Assembly: GCA_016927935.1 (NCBI GenBank)
Contig: JAFGLS010000020.1
Span: 1 to 33,793 of the forward strand
DNA from: Syntrophaceae bacterium
Lineage (GTDB): Bacteria > Desulfobacterota > Syntrophia > Syntrophales > Smithellaceae
Direction of reading: 5' to 3'
DNA: 33,793 bases
Part shown: positions 23,484 through 33,501 of the stretch, one piece after another
Layout: each line of letters opens with the position of its first letter
How positions within the stretch are numbered: the first letter of the stretch is position 1
Position numbers and translations under genes: made by a program
Notes under the pieces: generated by a model
Databases searched by the model: none
What the model was told of the DNA's origin: nothing
What the model saw: only the letters and a program-made list of their open reading frames with translations

Positions 23484-25604
23484 TTATTTTATTTCCGCGC
23501 CCAGAGCTTCTTTCCGGCTGAGGCGAATTTTGCCCGACTTGTCAATTTCCAGAACTTTTACCACAACTTCGTCACCTTCCTTCAATACGTCGGTAACCCT
23601 GTTGATTCTTTCTTTAGCTATCTGTGATATATGCAGAAGACCTTCCGTTCCCGGCAAAATTTCCACAAACGCTCCAAAATCAACGATCTTTTTGACCGTG
23701 CCGCGATAAATTTTCCCAACTTCCGCTTCTTCAGTCAGCCATTTCACCATTGCCACCGCGCGTGCCGCAGCTTCTGCGTCGGAGGAAGCAATAGTTACAG
23801 TCCCGTCATCTTCCACGTCAATAGTGACGCCGGTTTCATTGATAATCTGACGTATGTTCTTGCCGCCGGAACCAATAACATTTCTAACCTGATCTTCTTT
23901 TACTTTAACTGTTGTAATACGGGGAGCATACTGTGATATATCCGCTCTGGGAGCGGCCAAAGTTTCACGGATTTTGCCGATTATATGCATGCGCCCCTCT
24001 TTAGCCTGCGCTAAGGCCTTGCGCAGAATATCTTCAGTCAGCCCGTCAATTTTAATATCCATCTGCATGGCAGTCACACCTTTTTCTGTGCCGCATACCT
24101 TGAAATCCATGTCACCGGCATGATCTTCGTCACCTAAAATGTCGGATAGAATAACGACTTCATTACCTTCTTTGAGAAGCCCCATTGCAATGCCGGCAAC
24201 TATATTCTTTACCGGCACACCGCCATCCATTAAGCACAAAATGCCACCGCAAACAGTAGCCATGGAGGATGAGCCGTTGGACGACAATATTTCCGAAACA
24301 ATCCTGATGGTATAGGGAAATTCTTCTGGTGCTGGCAACACAGGCACCAGCGCCTTACGAGCCAAAGCGCCATGGCCGATTTCTCTCCTACCGGGACTGC
24401 GCAGTGATTTCGCTTCACCAACGCTGTAAGGTGGAAAATTATAATGAAGCATGAAGGTCCTAATTTCCTCTCCGCTCACATAATCCATACGCTGCTCATC
24501 AGCGGAAGTTCCCAGAGTCATTGCAGCCAAAGCCTGTGTCTCCCCCCTGTTAAAGAGAGCTGACCCGTGAGCACGTGGCAATACACCAACTTCTGAACTT
24601 ATTGGACGAATATCGGTTGAGGAACGACCATCAATTCTCTTTTTTTGCTGAACAATCATGTCGCGCAGGATACGTGATTCGATGTGTTCTATTATCGTCA
24701 CAACTTTTTTGCATAGATCTGCATCCTCTCCACCAATATTTTTTATGACCGACTCGCGAACTTCTCTTAGTTTGCTATGGCGCTCCAACTTACGCGGCAT
24801 ACTGTAACCTTCTTTCAACCCTGAAATGGATTCTGCATGCACACGGTCAACAAGTTCTTCGTCCAGCACCGGTTCTTCAATCGGCCTTTTGGTTTTGCCA
24901 ATTGCCGCCAGAATCTGATCCTGCAAATCAATAACCGGCCGGATAGAATCCAGCCCGAACTTAATGGCATCAACAATTATATCTTCAGGAACTTCTTTAG
25001 CTTCACCTTCCAGCATAACAAGTTCCACATCATATGGGCTACCTGATTTGCCCGGTAATACTTTTCGTCCCACGAGGAAAAGACTCATTTCACTTTCCTT
25101 CATTCTTTCCGTCGAGGCATTACAGACAAAATCGCCACTAATCCGGCCAACACGCACGCCGGCTATCGGCCCCTTAAATGGGATGTCCGATATGCCCAGA
25201 GCGGCAGATGCGCCGACCATTGAAGCGACTTCCGCATCGTTTTCCTTGTCCATGGACAAAAGCGTTGCCACCAACTGTGTTTCCGAAAAATATCCTTTGG
25301 GAAATAACGGACGGATAGCGCGATCAATTATCCGCGATGTAAGAATTTCTCTTTCATTAGGACGACCTTCACGTTTGAAAAAGCCGCCGGGAATTTTCCC
25401 CGCTGCAAACGTCATCTCCTGATAATCTACAGTCAAAGGCAGAAAATCAGTTCCTTCCCTAATACTTTTTGACGACACCGCCGTAACCAATACAACAGTA
25501 TCGCCATAGTAAACCAGTATTGATCCATCGGCTTGCGCGGCAACATAATTGGCTTTCAAGGAAATATTCCGCCCGGCGAAATCTGCACTGAATACATTAC
25601 TCAT
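23484..25604 (-). CDS. pnp: Polyribonucleotide nucleotidyltransferase
   Basis: 706 aa. PNPase degrades RNA 3' to 5' by phosphorolysis and forms part of degradosomes. It has two RNase PH domains (about 1-215 and 290-540), a KH domain with RNVIGSGGKNIRQII (about 555-615), and an S1 domain opening GKIYRGTVKKIVDFGAFVEI (about 618-690). The open frame could begin 20 codons earlier, but ATG 25604 gives the family start MSNVFSADFAGR and has GGAGGA 8 bp upstream. A long hairpin separates it from rpsO, as in the classical RNase III-regulated rpsO-pnp operon. Confidence 0.96.
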   Translation of the reverse strand: MSNVFSADFAGRNISLKANYVAAQADGSILVYYGDTVVLVTAVSSKSIREGTDFLPLTVDYQEMTFAAGKIPGGFFKREGRPNEREILTSRIIDRAIRPLFPKGYFSETQLVATLLSMDKENDAEVASMVGASAALGISDIPFKGPIAGVRVGRISGDFVCNASTERMKESEMSLFLVGRKVLPGKSGSPYDVELVMLEGEAKEVPEDIIVDAIKFGLDSIRPVIDLQDQILAAIGKTKRPIEEPVLDEELVDRVHAESISGLKEGYSMPRKLERHSKLREVRESVIKNIGGEDADLCKKVVTIIEHIESRILRDMIVQQKKRIDGRSSTDIRPISSEVGVLPRAHGSALFNRGETQALAAMTLGTSADEQRMDYVSGEEIRTFMLHYNFPPYSVGEAKSLRSPGRREIGHGALARKALVPVLPAPEEFPYTIRIVSEILSSNGSSSMATVCGGILCLMDGGVPVKNIVAGIAMGLLKEGNEVVILSDILGDEDHAGDMDFKVCGTEKGVTAMQMDIKIDGLTEDILRKALAQAKEGRMHIIGKIRETLAAPRADISQYAPRITTVKVKEDQVRNVIGSGGKNIRQIINETGVTIDVEDDGTVTIASSDAEAAARAVAMVKWLTEEAEVGKIYRGTVKKIVDFGAFVEILPGTEGLLHISQIAKERINRVTDVLKEGDEVVVKVLEIDKSGKIRLSRKEALGAEIK

Positions 25605-25646
25605 TAATTTTCCTCCATTTTGTTTATAAGTGCTGGTATTGTCAAT

Positions 25647-25731
25647 TTCAAGGGCGAAACGCATAAGAAAATAACCGCAGACTTATCAGATGTTCGCTAC
25701 GGTCAGGTTTTTTATGCCTTCCGCCCTTGAA
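25647..25731 (-). promoter_or_regulatory. rpsO-pnp intergenic hairpin (pnp leader)
   Basis: Perfect 10-bp outer arms TTCAAGGGCG (25647-25656) and CGCCCTTGAA (25722-25731), with a second paired region inside (GCATAA 25661-25666 with TTATGC 25712-25717). On the coding strand it begins 8 bp after the rpsO stop and ends 43 bp before the pnp ATG. In enterobacteria the same place holds the RNase III stem-loop used for pnp autoregulation; the same function is inferred here. Confidence 0.7.
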
Positions 25732-25738
25732 TGATTCT

Positions 25739-26005
25739 TTATTTTCTCAAATTCAGGCGTTTTATAACACTTCTGTATCTTTCTATGTTATTTTCTTTAA
25801 TGTAATTGAGAAGCCTTCTTCTCTGACCAACCAGCTTGAGCAGACCGCGGCGCGAATGATGATCTTTTTTATGCGCCTTAAAGTGCTCCGTTAAATAATC
25901 TATTCTAGCACTCAAAAGAGCTATTTGGACTTCGGGAGAACCCGTATCCTTTTCATGCAACCGATAATCATTAATTAGCACTTTCCTTTTTTCCGAACTT
26001 AACAC
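25739..26005 (-). CDS. rpsO: 30S ribosomal protein S15
   Basis: 88 aa, exactly the family length. Four helices, with [20 protein letters not shown] (22-41), the [12 protein letters not shown] loop (43-56) and LLNYI...IERY at the end. S15 binds 16S rRNA helices 20-22. The start codon is GTG at 26005, with AGGAGG 7 bp upstream. It stands between truB (62-bp gap) and pnp. Confidence 0.97.
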   Translation of the reverse strand: MLSSEKRKVLINDYRLHEKDTGSPEVQIALLSARIDYLTEHFKAHKKDHHSRRGLLKLVGQRRRLLNYIKENNIERYRSVIKRLNLRK

Positions 26006-26067
26006 GCTTTTCCCTCCTTTTTATAATTTCGTAATTTTTAAAATATTTTTTATTTTTAACTTCTTCA

Positions 26068-27000
26068 CTAATAGTTAAACACCCTGACAATCCTTGCTGC
26101 CTGAGTTTTCTCATCCAAATGGGAAAGATTATCAACCGAAGCAAGCATTTCCGCAACCGCCAAAAGGCACCCCCTACTGATAAACTTTACCATATCTCCA
26201 GCTTTAAGCAAGGGAAGATCATATTTCCTGAGCATTTCTACAGAAGGCTGCCAGCCATGGCGAAGTTTTGCGGCACAATTATCTCTTAACTCAATTGTGT
26301 GCAGTAATGGTAAAAGATTGGTCATGGGCAATATTTTTTTAACAAGTTCTTTTTTCTTATCGCCAAATGAATAATCACTCAAGACAACAGCCATATCCTC
26401 CGAAAAAATTCCGTTTTTAACCCGGCGCAGTTCGCATAAACACGCTCCTGTTTCCAACACATCGCCAATATCTGAACAGAGTTTCCTTATATAAGTTCCC
26501 TTGGAGCAGACAACTCGGAAGGTAACTTTGGGAAAAGATATATTTTCAACAAAAATACTGTGAATTATTACATCCCGCGGTTTTAAATCCATAAAAACAC
26601 CGCTTCTTGCCCATTTGTATAAAGGCCTGCCATTATATTTGACAGCGGAATAAGCGGGAGGAACTTGTTTTATTTTTCCAGTCATACTAAATATTACAGA
26701 TCTTATTGCTTCTTCAGAAACAAAATTATCGGATTGACTGATAATTTTTCCTTCAGTATCCATAGTATCGGTTTTAATGCCTAACAGTATTGTAGCCAGG
26801 TATTCTTTATCTTCACCGGCAAAAAAACCAGCCAGTTTGGTGGCTTCATTCAGACAAATCGGAAGCACTCCTGTAGCCAGAGGATCAAGCGTCCCCGTGT
26901 GACCTGCTTTTTTTATTCCTAATATTTTTCTTACTTCACTGACAACATCATGCGAAGTCTTTCCCGCCGGTTTGTCTATTACGATAACTCCGTTTATCAT
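26068..27000 (-). CDS. truB: tRNA pseudouridine(55) synthase TruB
   Basis: 310 aa. The N-terminal GVIVIDKPAGKTSHDVV (4-20) and the catalytic motif GHTGTLDPLATGVL (33-46) with Asp39 identify TruB, which makes psi55 in the T-loop of most tRNAs. VPPAYSAVK and GTYIRKLCSDIG motifs follow, then a C-terminal PUA-like region. The gene starts 5 bp after the nrnA-like gene and precedes rpsO. Length is typical. Confidence 0.96.
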   Translation of the reverse strand: MINGVIVIDKPAGKTSHDVVSEVRKILGIKKAGHTGTLDPLATGVLPICLNEATKLAGFFAGEDKEYLATILLGIKTDTMDTEGKIISQSDNFVSEEAIRSVIFSMTGKIKQVPPAYSAVKYNGRPLYKWARSGVFMDLKPRDVIIHSIFVENISFPKVTFRVVCSKGTYIRKLCSDIGDVLETGACLCELRRVKNGIFSEDMAVVLSDYSFGDKKKELVKKILPMTNLLPLLHTIELRDNCAAKLRHGWQPSVEMLRKYDLPLLKAGDMVKFISRGCLLAVAEMLASVDNLSHLDEKTQAARIVRVFNY

Positions 27001-27005
27001 AAACT

Positions 27006-27956
27006 TTAAAGTTCCCTTACCGCCTCAATAACCTGCAATTTTATTGTTTCAATATCACCTTTTATCCAACAGGAAGAAGCGTGAATATGCCCCCCCCCAC
27101 CGAATTTCTTGGCTACCTTTTCCACATTAACCTTAGCTTTGGAACGAAGGCTGAGTTTGAAATGATCTTTACCTCTTTGTGTATAAAGCACTGATACTTC
27201 AATTCCTCTGACCGTACGTGGAATATCAACAAAACCTTCAGTGTGTTCCCAGGATGCCCCTGTTTCCATTAAATCTTTCTGCGTAACAACCATGGATCCC
27301 ACTTTGCTTTCTAGATCCAGAGACAAAGTCGATAGAGTTTTAGCCAAAAGTTTGAGCCTTGCCGGAGAATCGCTTTCATAAATGTTTTCCGCTATCCGCT
27401 GTGGATTAGCGCCTTCACCTACCAGAATCCCCGCAGCTAAAAACGTTTCTTTTGTAGTGCTTGAGTAACGGAAGCTGCCCGTATCGGTTATTATTGCCGC
27501 GTACAAATTAGTGCAGATATCTTTTGTCATTTTAAAGCGCATTTCCTGCATCAAGCGGAAAACCAATTCACCCGTTGAACTGGCTTTTTTATCTAACATT
27601 TTTAAAAAACAAAAACCGTCATTCGAAACATGGTGATCAATATTTATGAGCTTTTCAATTTTTCCTATTTTTTCCGCTTCTTCACCGACTCTTGTTAAAT
27701 CACTGCAATCGAGAATAAAACATGTGTCATAATGTTCAAAATCACTTATATTATGTACTATATTATGCGCTGCCGGCAGAAACTGGTAGCGTTCTGGAGT
27801 ATGATCCTTATTATAAACGACCGCCTTTTTATCCATGTCTTTCAACATAAGATAAACGGCGAGTTCCGAACCCAAAGCATCTCCATCCAGCCTCACATGA
27901 GAGGTAATTAAGAAGTTCTTTCCTTCATTTATTGCTTTGATAATTTCACTAATCAT
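27006..27956 (-). CDS. nrnA: DHH-family oligoribonuclease/pAp phosphatase (NrnA-like)
   Basis: 316 aa DHH/DHHA1 protein. It degrades nanoRNA and dephosphorylates pAp in characterised relatives. DHH-domain metal ligands are visible: H20, D24, D26, D83 and the motif NIDHHVSN (105-112). The DHHA1 motif GGGGHIHASS lies near residue 287. The Gly codons there form an uninterrupted run of nine G on the coding strand (27090-27098). The gene overlaps rbfA by 8 bp and is followed by truB after 5 bp, the usual order in this operon. Confidence 0.93.
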   Translation of the reverse strand: MISEIIKAINEGKNFLITSHVRLDGDALGSELAVYLMLKDMDKKAVVYNKDHTPERYQFLPAAHNIVHNISDFEHYDTCFILDCSDLTRVGEEAEKIGKIEKLINIDHHVSNDGFCFLKMLDKKASSTGELVFRLMQEMRFKMTKDICTNLYAAIITDTGSFRYSSTTKETFLAAGILVGEGANPQRIAENIYESDSPARLKLLAKTLSTLSLDLESKVGSMVVTQKDLMETGASWEHTEGFVDIPRTVRGIEVSVLYTQRGKDHFKLSLRSKAKVNVEKVAKKFGGGGHIHASSCWIKGDIETIKLQVIEAVREL

Positions 27957-28308
27957 CCTTATTTTCCTGTTCAGCTATCTGAGCCAATATTTTTTCAATC
28001 CGGTTGCCATAGCCAAAAGATGTGTCATAAATAAAAGTCAGTTCCGGAACATAACGCAGTTGCAATTTTTTGCCCAATTCGCGCCTTATAAAACCGGAGG
28101 CCTGAGTTAATCCGGCTTTTATTTCATCCGAACAATCATCTTTCCCCATTTCTACAAAATAAATTTTGGCGTTGCGCAAATCATCCGTTATTTTTACTGA
28201 TGTTACGGTAATTGAATGCAGACGCGGATCTTTTACTTCCTTATTTATAATTTCATACATATCCGCCCTGATTAATTCGGCAACTCTGTCCGCTCTTTTA
28301 AAGCTCAT
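27949..28308 (-). CDS. rbfA: 30S ribosome-binding factor RbfA
   Basis: 119 aa single KH-like domain, within family length. Typical features are RADRVAELIRADMYEII (4-20), VKDPRL (26-31), ITVTSVKITDDLRNAKIY (34-50) and ELTFIYDTS near residue 88. RbfA helps 16S rRNA 5' end processing and cold growth. It overlaps the DUF503 gene by 11 bp and the nrnA-like gene by 8 bp, so expression is tightly coupled. Confidence 0.95.
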   Translation of the reverse strand: MSFKRADRVAELIRADMYEIINKEVKDPRLHSITVTSVKITDDLRNAKIYFVEMGKDDCSDEIKAGLTQASGFIRRELGKKLQLRYVPELTFIYDTSFGYGNRIEKILAQIAEQENKDD

Positions 28309-28636
28309 CGTATTTGTTTACTTCCCTGTCTCCTGCTTCCATAAAGCTGGAAACAACCATTATTTCTGTTTTGGTGTCTAAAATTTCGGCAACTTGCAGT
28401 TTGTCAATAAATCTCAGTAAATGATCAACTTTGCCGTTAATGTAGCGCGAATTGTTACCCACGACCGCGAAAGCTATTTCAGCAAATTTATAACTATCAA
28501 GGTTTCCGGTTTCCGCAATAGAAACATTGAACTCATTTTGAGTGCGTTTCAAAATTCTGTTCAAAACGCTTCTCTTATTTTTCAAAGAACCGCTTTCCGG
28601 AATTCTCAAATTGATGATTCCATATCCAACAACCAT
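28298..28636 (-). CDS. DUF503 family protein
   Basis: 112 aa. The open frame reaches 28696, but ATG 28636 gives the family start MVVGYGIINLRIPES and has AGGAC 7 bp upstream, so it is preferred. The hallmark ESGSLKNKRSVL and a ferredoxin-like alternation of strands are seen. DUF503 (YlxP) genes are regularly found between infB and rbfA and are thought to act in ribosome or RNA metabolism, but no biochemical role is established. Repeat R4 separates it from infB. Confidence 0.88.
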   Translation of the reverse strand: MVVGYGIINLRIPESGSLKNKRSVLNRILKRTQNEFNVSIAETGNLDSYKFAEIAFAVVGNNSRYINGKVDHLLRFIDKLQVAEILDTKTEIMVVSSFMEAGDREVNKYDEL

Positions 28637-28676
28637 AAAAAGTGTCCTGAAAATTTCATAATTTCGAAAAACCACA

Positions 28677-28714
28677 GGTTTAATACCCCAAAACAAGCTG
28701 CGGGGTATTAAACC
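28677..28714 (-). terminator. 13-bp hairpin upstream of DUF503 (possible attenuator)
   Basis: Perfect arms GGTTTAATACCCC (28677-28689) and GGGGTATTAAACC (28702-28714) with a 12-nt loop. In the direction of transcription (minus) it is followed by TGTGGTTTTTCG, a short U-run, 40 bp before the DUF503 start. It may weaken read-through from infB or protect the 3' end of the upstream message. It is also the outermost stem of repeat R4. Confidence 0.6.
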
Positions 28715-28922
28715 CTCCGCTTCTCAGGATTGTTCCCAATAGCCTTTAAATACTATTGGATAACTCGACTAACAAACTTTAATGTGCCTACCGTACCTTT
28801 AAGTTGTTAGCTTTTAAAGTTTGAGTCTCATTACAACCTACCAATTCCGTTGCACCTATAGTGACCCCATGGTGCCCTTCAGGACATTTAGGTTATTCGC
28901 TTTCGGAATTGGAGTTTCAACA
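28677..28922 (-). repeat. Modular hairpin repeat, copy R4 (inside infB operon)
   Basis: About 245 bp between DUF503 and infB. Arms: 28736-28742/28753-28759 (CCAATAG/CTATTGG), 28774-28782/28814-28822 (AAACTTTAA/TTAAAGTTT), 28841-28849/28904-28912 (CCAATTCCG/CGGAATTGG, surrounding the core), and GCACC/GGTGC (28852-28856/28871-28875) within the core. The core 28850-28900 matches R1 and R3 in reverse orientation. The remaining gene-free part of this gap (28637-28676, 28923-28957) shows no other feature. Confidence 0.83.
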
Positions 28923-28957
28923 ACCAAAAATTATTTTTTCTCAATCTTACGAATGAA

Positions 28958-31639
28958 TTAGCGTTTTTCAACATTCTGTTCTAATTTCTTTTCCAGTTTT
29001 TCCATAAGATAAGCTTCAATTATATCGCCTGGATGAATATCATTAAATCCTTCTATGCCTATTCCACATTCAAAGCCTGCCTGCACTTCCCTGGCATCGT
29101 CTTTAAAGCGTTTCAGAGATAAAATTTTACCGTCGAAAATAACAACGCTATCGCGCAACAGTTTCATATTATTGCTGCGCATTATCTTCCCGTCAGTAAC
29201 GTAACAGCCGGCAATTGTACCAACTTTGGGAACTTTGAAAAGTTCGCGGACTTCAGCTCTTCCCTGAACCACTTCCTTGTATTCCGGCTCTAAAAGCCCT
29301 TCCATGGCCGCACGCACATCAGTGATAACATTGTAAATAATGTCGTAAAGTTTAATTTCTACGCCTTCCTGCTGGGCAACATCAACAACCCGCGCATCCG
29401 GCCTTACATTAAATCCGATAATAATTGCCTCTGAAGCGGCTGCAAGCATCACATCAGTTTCGCTTATAGCACCAGTGGAACTGTGGATAATTTTTAGTTT
29501 TATATCATCTGTCGAAAGCCTGGTTAAAGCATCTGAAATCGCCTCTATCGATCCTTGAACGTCTGCTTTGATAATGACATTGCACTCTTTTACACCTTCT
29601 TTTATTCTCTGATAAAGTTGTTCCAGCGTAACTTTAGAGAGAGAAGAAAGCTCTTTTTCTCTTGCTTTTCTGGTCCAGTAATCGGCAATATCACGCGCTT
29701 TTTTTTCGTCTTCTACACAGAAAAATTCTACTCCTGTCTGTGGCACACTGCAAAAGCCGATTACTTCAACCGGCATAGAAGGTTCTGCTTCCTTGATGCG
29801 TTTGCCCTGATCATTAATTAAAGCCCGCACACGGCCAAATTCTGTTTTAGAAACAAAGGAGTCTCCTTCCCTTAATGTACCTTCCTGAATTAAAACAGTT
29901 GCTACAGGACCTCGTCCACGATCCAGCTTAGCCTCGATAATTGTTCCGCGAACAGGACGATTGGGATCAGCTTTTAACTCCATAACATCAGCCTGCAACA
30001 AAATCATTTCCAACAATTCTTCAATATTGATTTTCTTTTTAGCCGAAACTTCACAGAAAATCGTTTCACCTCCCCACTGTTCGGATAAAAGACCATGTTC
30101 GGATAGAGATTTTTTTATTTTCTCGGGATTAGCGCCTGGCTTATCAATTTTGTTTATTGCCACGATAATAGGTACGCCAGCAACCTTGGCGTGATTTATG
30201 GCTTCGATTGTTTGATTCATTACACCATCATCCGCTGCCACAATCAATACAACTATGTCAGTTACCTGTGCTCCGCGTGCCCGCATCGCCGTAAATGCCT
30301 CATGCCCGGGAGTATCCAGAAATACTATATCCCGTCCTTTTATCTTAACGTGATAAGCACCAATGGCCTGGGTTATTCCTCCTGTTTCACCGTCAGTAAT
30401 GTTAGTCTGTCTGATAGCATCCAAAAGAGATGTTTTGCCATGATCGACATGACCCATAATTGTAACAACCGGTGCACGCGGCTTGAGATTTTCGGGACTG
30501 GACGGAATTTTTAATATGGATTCGTCAAACTCCACTTCCGCAGGCTCCACTTGAAAACTGAATTCACCAGCAACAAGGCTGGCAGTATCGTAATCTATTG
30601 CTTGATTGATCGTCGCCATAAAATCCATAGACATTAGTTTATTGATTATTTCACTTACCTTAATGCCCATTCTTTTGGCCAGTTCACCAACTGTAATTTT
30701 CTCTCCAATTTTGATGCGTCTTTTAATCGCCTTGGGAACAGTAATCTCTGTTTTCTTCATTTTTAACGGAGCGGCTTTTTTAGCATCCCGCCACTTGGTA
30801 AAAACAACTTCCTGATCATCTTCCTCTCTTTTGAGTCTTTTTTCTATTTTCCTCTCTAAAATCTTTTTAGTTGGTATTTTCCTCTCTTCTTCAATGAAAA
30901 CCTCAACGCGGTATTTGCCTTTTTTCTTTGGCTTTTCCACAGGCGGGATAAATATTCTTTCACCTGGTTTCAGCGGTGCCTGGGGAGGAAGTGCCTTGCC
31001 TGCTTCAGGCTTGACAATTTTATGCTTGGTAATTATTGTCGGTTTTACAGAAACTATCGTCTTTTTTATTTTTCCAGGAATAGCAACTGGTGCTTTTTCT
31101 GTTTCTCCTTTGTGAATTTTTTCAACAGCAGGAAATTCCCCTGCCATGACTTCAGCCGACGTTGCCTTTATTTCAGTTTTTGATATTTTCGTTTTGGGAA
31201 GAGCAGCATCAACTAACTGCTTTTCATCTTTTTTTACTGCTTTAACCTTGGATATTCTTTCAGCAAGCTTCTCCGCGGAAACTACGGCGGGCTTTTCCTT
31301 TTTAATCTTTTCAGCTTCAGCCGGAAGTGCTTTTGTAGGTTTCTCTTTGGCGGGTTCTTGTTCCGAAAGTTTTGTTTCCTGTTGAGGAATTTCTTCAGGT
31401 TGTTTTTCCACGGCGGTAATGACAGTACGGCGTCTAATTACCGTTGTTTTTATTCTTTGCTCCACAACTTCGCGAAGTTCACCAGCCGTCAGCTCTTTTT
31501 TCGCCCTTTCCACTTCACCCTCATCCAGAGATGCGGAAGCCGATTTGACCGAGATGCCAATTTTTTCCAAACGAGCTATCAGAACCTTGCTTTCCAGGCC
31601 AAGTTCTTTGGCTAATTCATGAACCCGCTTTTTAGGCAT
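28958..31639 (-). CDS. infB: Translation initiation factor IF-2
   Basis: 893 aa. GTPase that brings fMet-tRNA to the 30S subunit. IF2-N domains at about 1-50 and 313-365 enclose a long Lys/Glu/Pro/Ala-rich linker (about 75-300). The G domain has GHVDHGKT (396-403), DTPGHEAF (442-449) and NKID (496-499), followed by domains II, III and IV. The start is ATG 31639 ([13 protein letters not shown]) with GGAGA 10 bp upstream; an in-frame TTG two codons earlier is less likely. It follows nusA by 26 bp without the ylxR gene often found between them. Confidence 0.96.
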   Translation of the reverse strand: MPKKRVHELAKELGLESKVLIARLEKIGISVKSASASLDEGEVERAKKELTAGELREVVEQRIKTTVIRRRTVITAVEKQPEEIPQQETKLSEQEPAKEKPTKALPAEAEKIKKEKPAVVSAEKLAERISKVKAVKKDEKQLVDAALPKTKISKTEIKATSAEVMAGEFPAVEKIHKGETEKAPVAIPGKIKKTIVSVKPTIITKHKIVKPEAGKALPPQAPLKPGERIFIPPVEKPKKKGKYRVEVFIEEERKIPTKKILERKIEKRLKREEDDQEVVFTKWRDAKKAAPLKMKKTEITVPKAIKRRIKIGEKITVGELAKRMGIKVSEIINKLMSMDFMATINQAIDYDTASLVAGEFSFQVEPAEVEFDESILKIPSSPENLKPRAPVVTIMGHVDHGKTSLLDAIRQTNITDGETGGITQAIGAYHVKIKGRDIVFLDTPGHEAFTAMRARGAQVTDIVVLIVAADDGVMNQTIEAINHAKVAGVPIIVAINKIDKPGANPEKIKKSLSEHGLLSEQWGGETIFCEVSAKKKINIEELLEMILLQADVMELKADPNRPVRGTIIEAKLDRGRGPVATVLIQEGTLREGDSFVSKTEFGRVRALINDQGKRIKEAEPSMPVEVIGFCSVPQTGVEFFCVEDEKKARDIADYWTRKAREKELSSLSKVTLEQLYQRIKEGVKECNVIIKADVQGSIEAISDALTRLSTDDIKLKIIHSSTGAISETDVMLAAASEAIIIGFNVRPDARVVDVAQQEGVEIKLYDIIYNVITDVRAAMEGLLEPEYKEVVQGRAEVRELFKVPKVGTIAGCYVTDGKIMRSNNMKLLRDSVVIFDGKILSLKRFKDDAREVQAGFECGIGIEGFNDIHPGDIIEAYLMEKLEKKLEQNVEKR

Positions 31640-31665
31640 GCACAAAAATCTCCATACAGAATTTC

Positions 31666-32949
31666 CTAATTTTCAGACTTTGAATCACTCTTACTACCGG
31701 CAATTTCCTCGTTTAAAATTTTACCAGCCATTTCAATCCACTGATGGGCTGTCTTTTCACCTATACCAGGAATTTGAGACAACAATTCCGGCTCAGTCGT
31801 GGCAATCATGGCTATACTTTTAATGCCTTTATTGAAGAGTTTCTCAGCCATAGCCGGACCGATCCCCGTAATTTTTGTCAGATCATTTTGTTCCTCTTTT
31901 CCTTCCTCCTGAGCCTGAGCCATAGTTTCACTCTTCATATCAATATTCCATCCCGTAAGCTTTACCGCCAGTCGAACATTCTGCCCGTTCTTGCCGATAG
32001 CCAGAGAAAGTTGATCATCAGGAACAATCACTGTCATCGTATGGTTTTCATCATCAATAAATATCCTGTTTACCTTGGCGGGAGATAAAGCACTACTTAC
32101 GTATTTGGCTACATCATCACTATAGGGAATAATATCAATTTTTTCGCCCCGCAACTCCTGCACTACACTTTGCACACGCGATCCTCTCATGCCCACGCAG
32201 GCTCCTACCGGATCAATATCCTTATCTTTTGACTTAACTGCGATTTTCCCTCTTTTACCCGGCTCTCGGGCTACATTGATAATATCAATAAGTCCTTCCG
32301 AAATTTCAGGAACTTCCACCTCAAAAAGAGCTTTTAAAAATGCCGGATGAGTGCGGGAAAGAACAATCTGCAATCCTTTGGTACTCTTTTTCACTTCAAC
32401 AATATAAGCGCGAATCCTTTCGCCACGTTTATAAGTTTCACGATGAACCTGCTCTGCCGGGGGTACAATGCCTTCCGCTCGTCCCAGATTGACTACAATA
32501 TTACCGTTTTCAAACCTCTGGACAAAGCCGTTGACCAGCTCACCCTTTCTATCTTTGTACTCATCATAAATATTTTCGCACTCGGCGTCTTTGACCCGCT
32601 GAATAATTATCTGTTTGGCCAGTTGTACGGCAATACGACCAAAGGCGCTTGTTTCAATTTTCATTCCCAAACTGTCACCCGGTTCTGCTCCTTCATCAAG
32701 AGTCCTTCTGGCTTCCTCTTTGGAAATTTGTGTTTCTGGGTGCAAAACCTTGTCCACAACGGTTTTAAACTGAAAAACTTCTACTTCCCCTGTCTCGTCA
32801 TTGTAATGAGCTTCTATTTCCACATTTTGTCCGAACTTTTTACTTGCAGCAGTGAGCATTGCCGCTTCCAAGGTATCAATGATAATTTCCTTACTTATAC
32901 CTCTGTCCTTACCCATCTGCTCGATCAGACGTTTAAGTTCTGGCAACAT
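31666..32949 (-). CDS. nusA: Transcription termination/antitermination factor NusA
   Basis: 427 aa. The N-terminal RNA-polymerase-binding domain (1-125) is followed by S1 (about 135-200), KH1 and KH2 (about 230-345, with [10 protein letters not shown] and [12 protein letters not shown]), and a C-terminal pair of helix-hairpin-helix motifs (about 360-415, [12 protein letters not shown] and [12 protein letters not shown]). The full acidic AR1/AR2 repeats of E. coli are absent, as in many bacteria. GGGAGG sits 9 bp before the ATG. It lies between rimP and infB, a conserved order. Confidence 0.96.
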   Translation of the reverse strand: MLPELKRLIEQMGKDRGISKEIIIDTLEAAMLTAASKKFGQNVEIEAHYNDETGEVEVFQFKTVVDKVLHPETQISKEEARRTLDEGAEPGDSLGMKIETSAFGRIAVQLAKQIIIQRVKDAECENIYDEYKDRKGELVNGFVQRFENGNIVVNLGRAEGIVPPAEQVHRETYKRGERIRAYIVEVKKSTKGLQIVLSRTHPAFLKALFEVEVPEISEGLIDIINVAREPGKRGKIAVKSKDKDIDPVGACVGMRGSRVQSVVQELRGEKIDIIPYSDDVAKYVSSALSPAKVNRIFIDDENHTMTVIVPDDQLSLAIGKNGQNVRLAVKLTGWNIDMKSETMAQAQEEGKEEQNDLTKITGIGPAMAEKLFNKGIKSIAMIATTEPELLSQIPGIGEKTAHQWIEMAGKILNEEIAGSKSDSKSEN

Positions 32950-33003
32950 TTAAAAATTCCTCCCTTTTCTTTGCTGACATATTAGAATTTCAGCACCCTG
33001 GCA

Positions 33004-33489
33004 TTAATTCCCTTTCATTTTTCCTTCATTTGCAAGGTTAGCTTTTATAACATCCTGCCTCGGAATCCGATAAACCTTTCCTAATACCTCCACCAAAACA
33101 AATTTCCGGTTTTCCTCTTCAATATAATCCAACAAAATGCCGTGAAAATTTTTACTTCCCTCAATCTTAAAGGCCGTTTTAATGTTCACTCTGAAGTTTT
33201 TGTATTTTAAAAAATCCTCATCACGCGATATAGGCCTGTCGAACCCTGGTGAAGAAACCTCCAGCGTGTAAGAACCGTTAATTATTTCACGAATATCAAA
33301 AATATCGCCTAGCTGATTGCTGATGCTGGTACAATCATCAAGAGTTATTCCACCTTCCTTATCCAAAAAAAGCCGGATAATCCAACGCGTATGCATTTTT
33401 ATGCATTCCACATGGATCAATTCCATTCCTTCAGAAGCAACAACCGGCTCAGCTAACTGCCGGATTTTTTCTTTCACATCAAAATTCAT
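33004..33489 (-). CDS. rimP: Ribosome maturation factor RimP
   Basis: 161 aa, standard RimP length. The N-terminal domain shows LAEPVVASEGMELIHVE and the central part LDKEGGITLDDCTSISNQL, then the signature SYTLEVSSPGFDRPI (about 88-102) and a C-terminal SH3-like domain. RimP is needed for 30S maturation. It is the first gene of the minus-strand operon; a hairpin with a U-tract ends 12 bp upstream of its ATG and the ribosome-binding site is weak. Confidence 0.94.
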   Translation of the reverse strand: MNFDVKEKIRQLAEPVVASEGMELIHVECIKMHTRWIIRLFLDKEGGITLDDCTSISNQLGDIFDIREIINGSYTLEVSSPGFDRPISRDEDFLKYKNFRVNIKTAFKIEGSKNFHGILLDYIEEENRKFVLVEVLGKVYRIPRQDVIKANLANEGKMKGN

Positions 33490-33501
33490 AAAAGCTCAAA
33501 A

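Noticed and set aside
24964-25422. Plus-strand open frame of 152 codons opposite pnp
   Set aside because: Shadow with Ser/Pro-rich low-complexity composition; PNPase on the other strand is certain.
32347-32985. Plus-strand open frame of 212 codons opposite nusA
   Set aside because: Long but antisense to clear NusA domains; composition is that of a complement frame.
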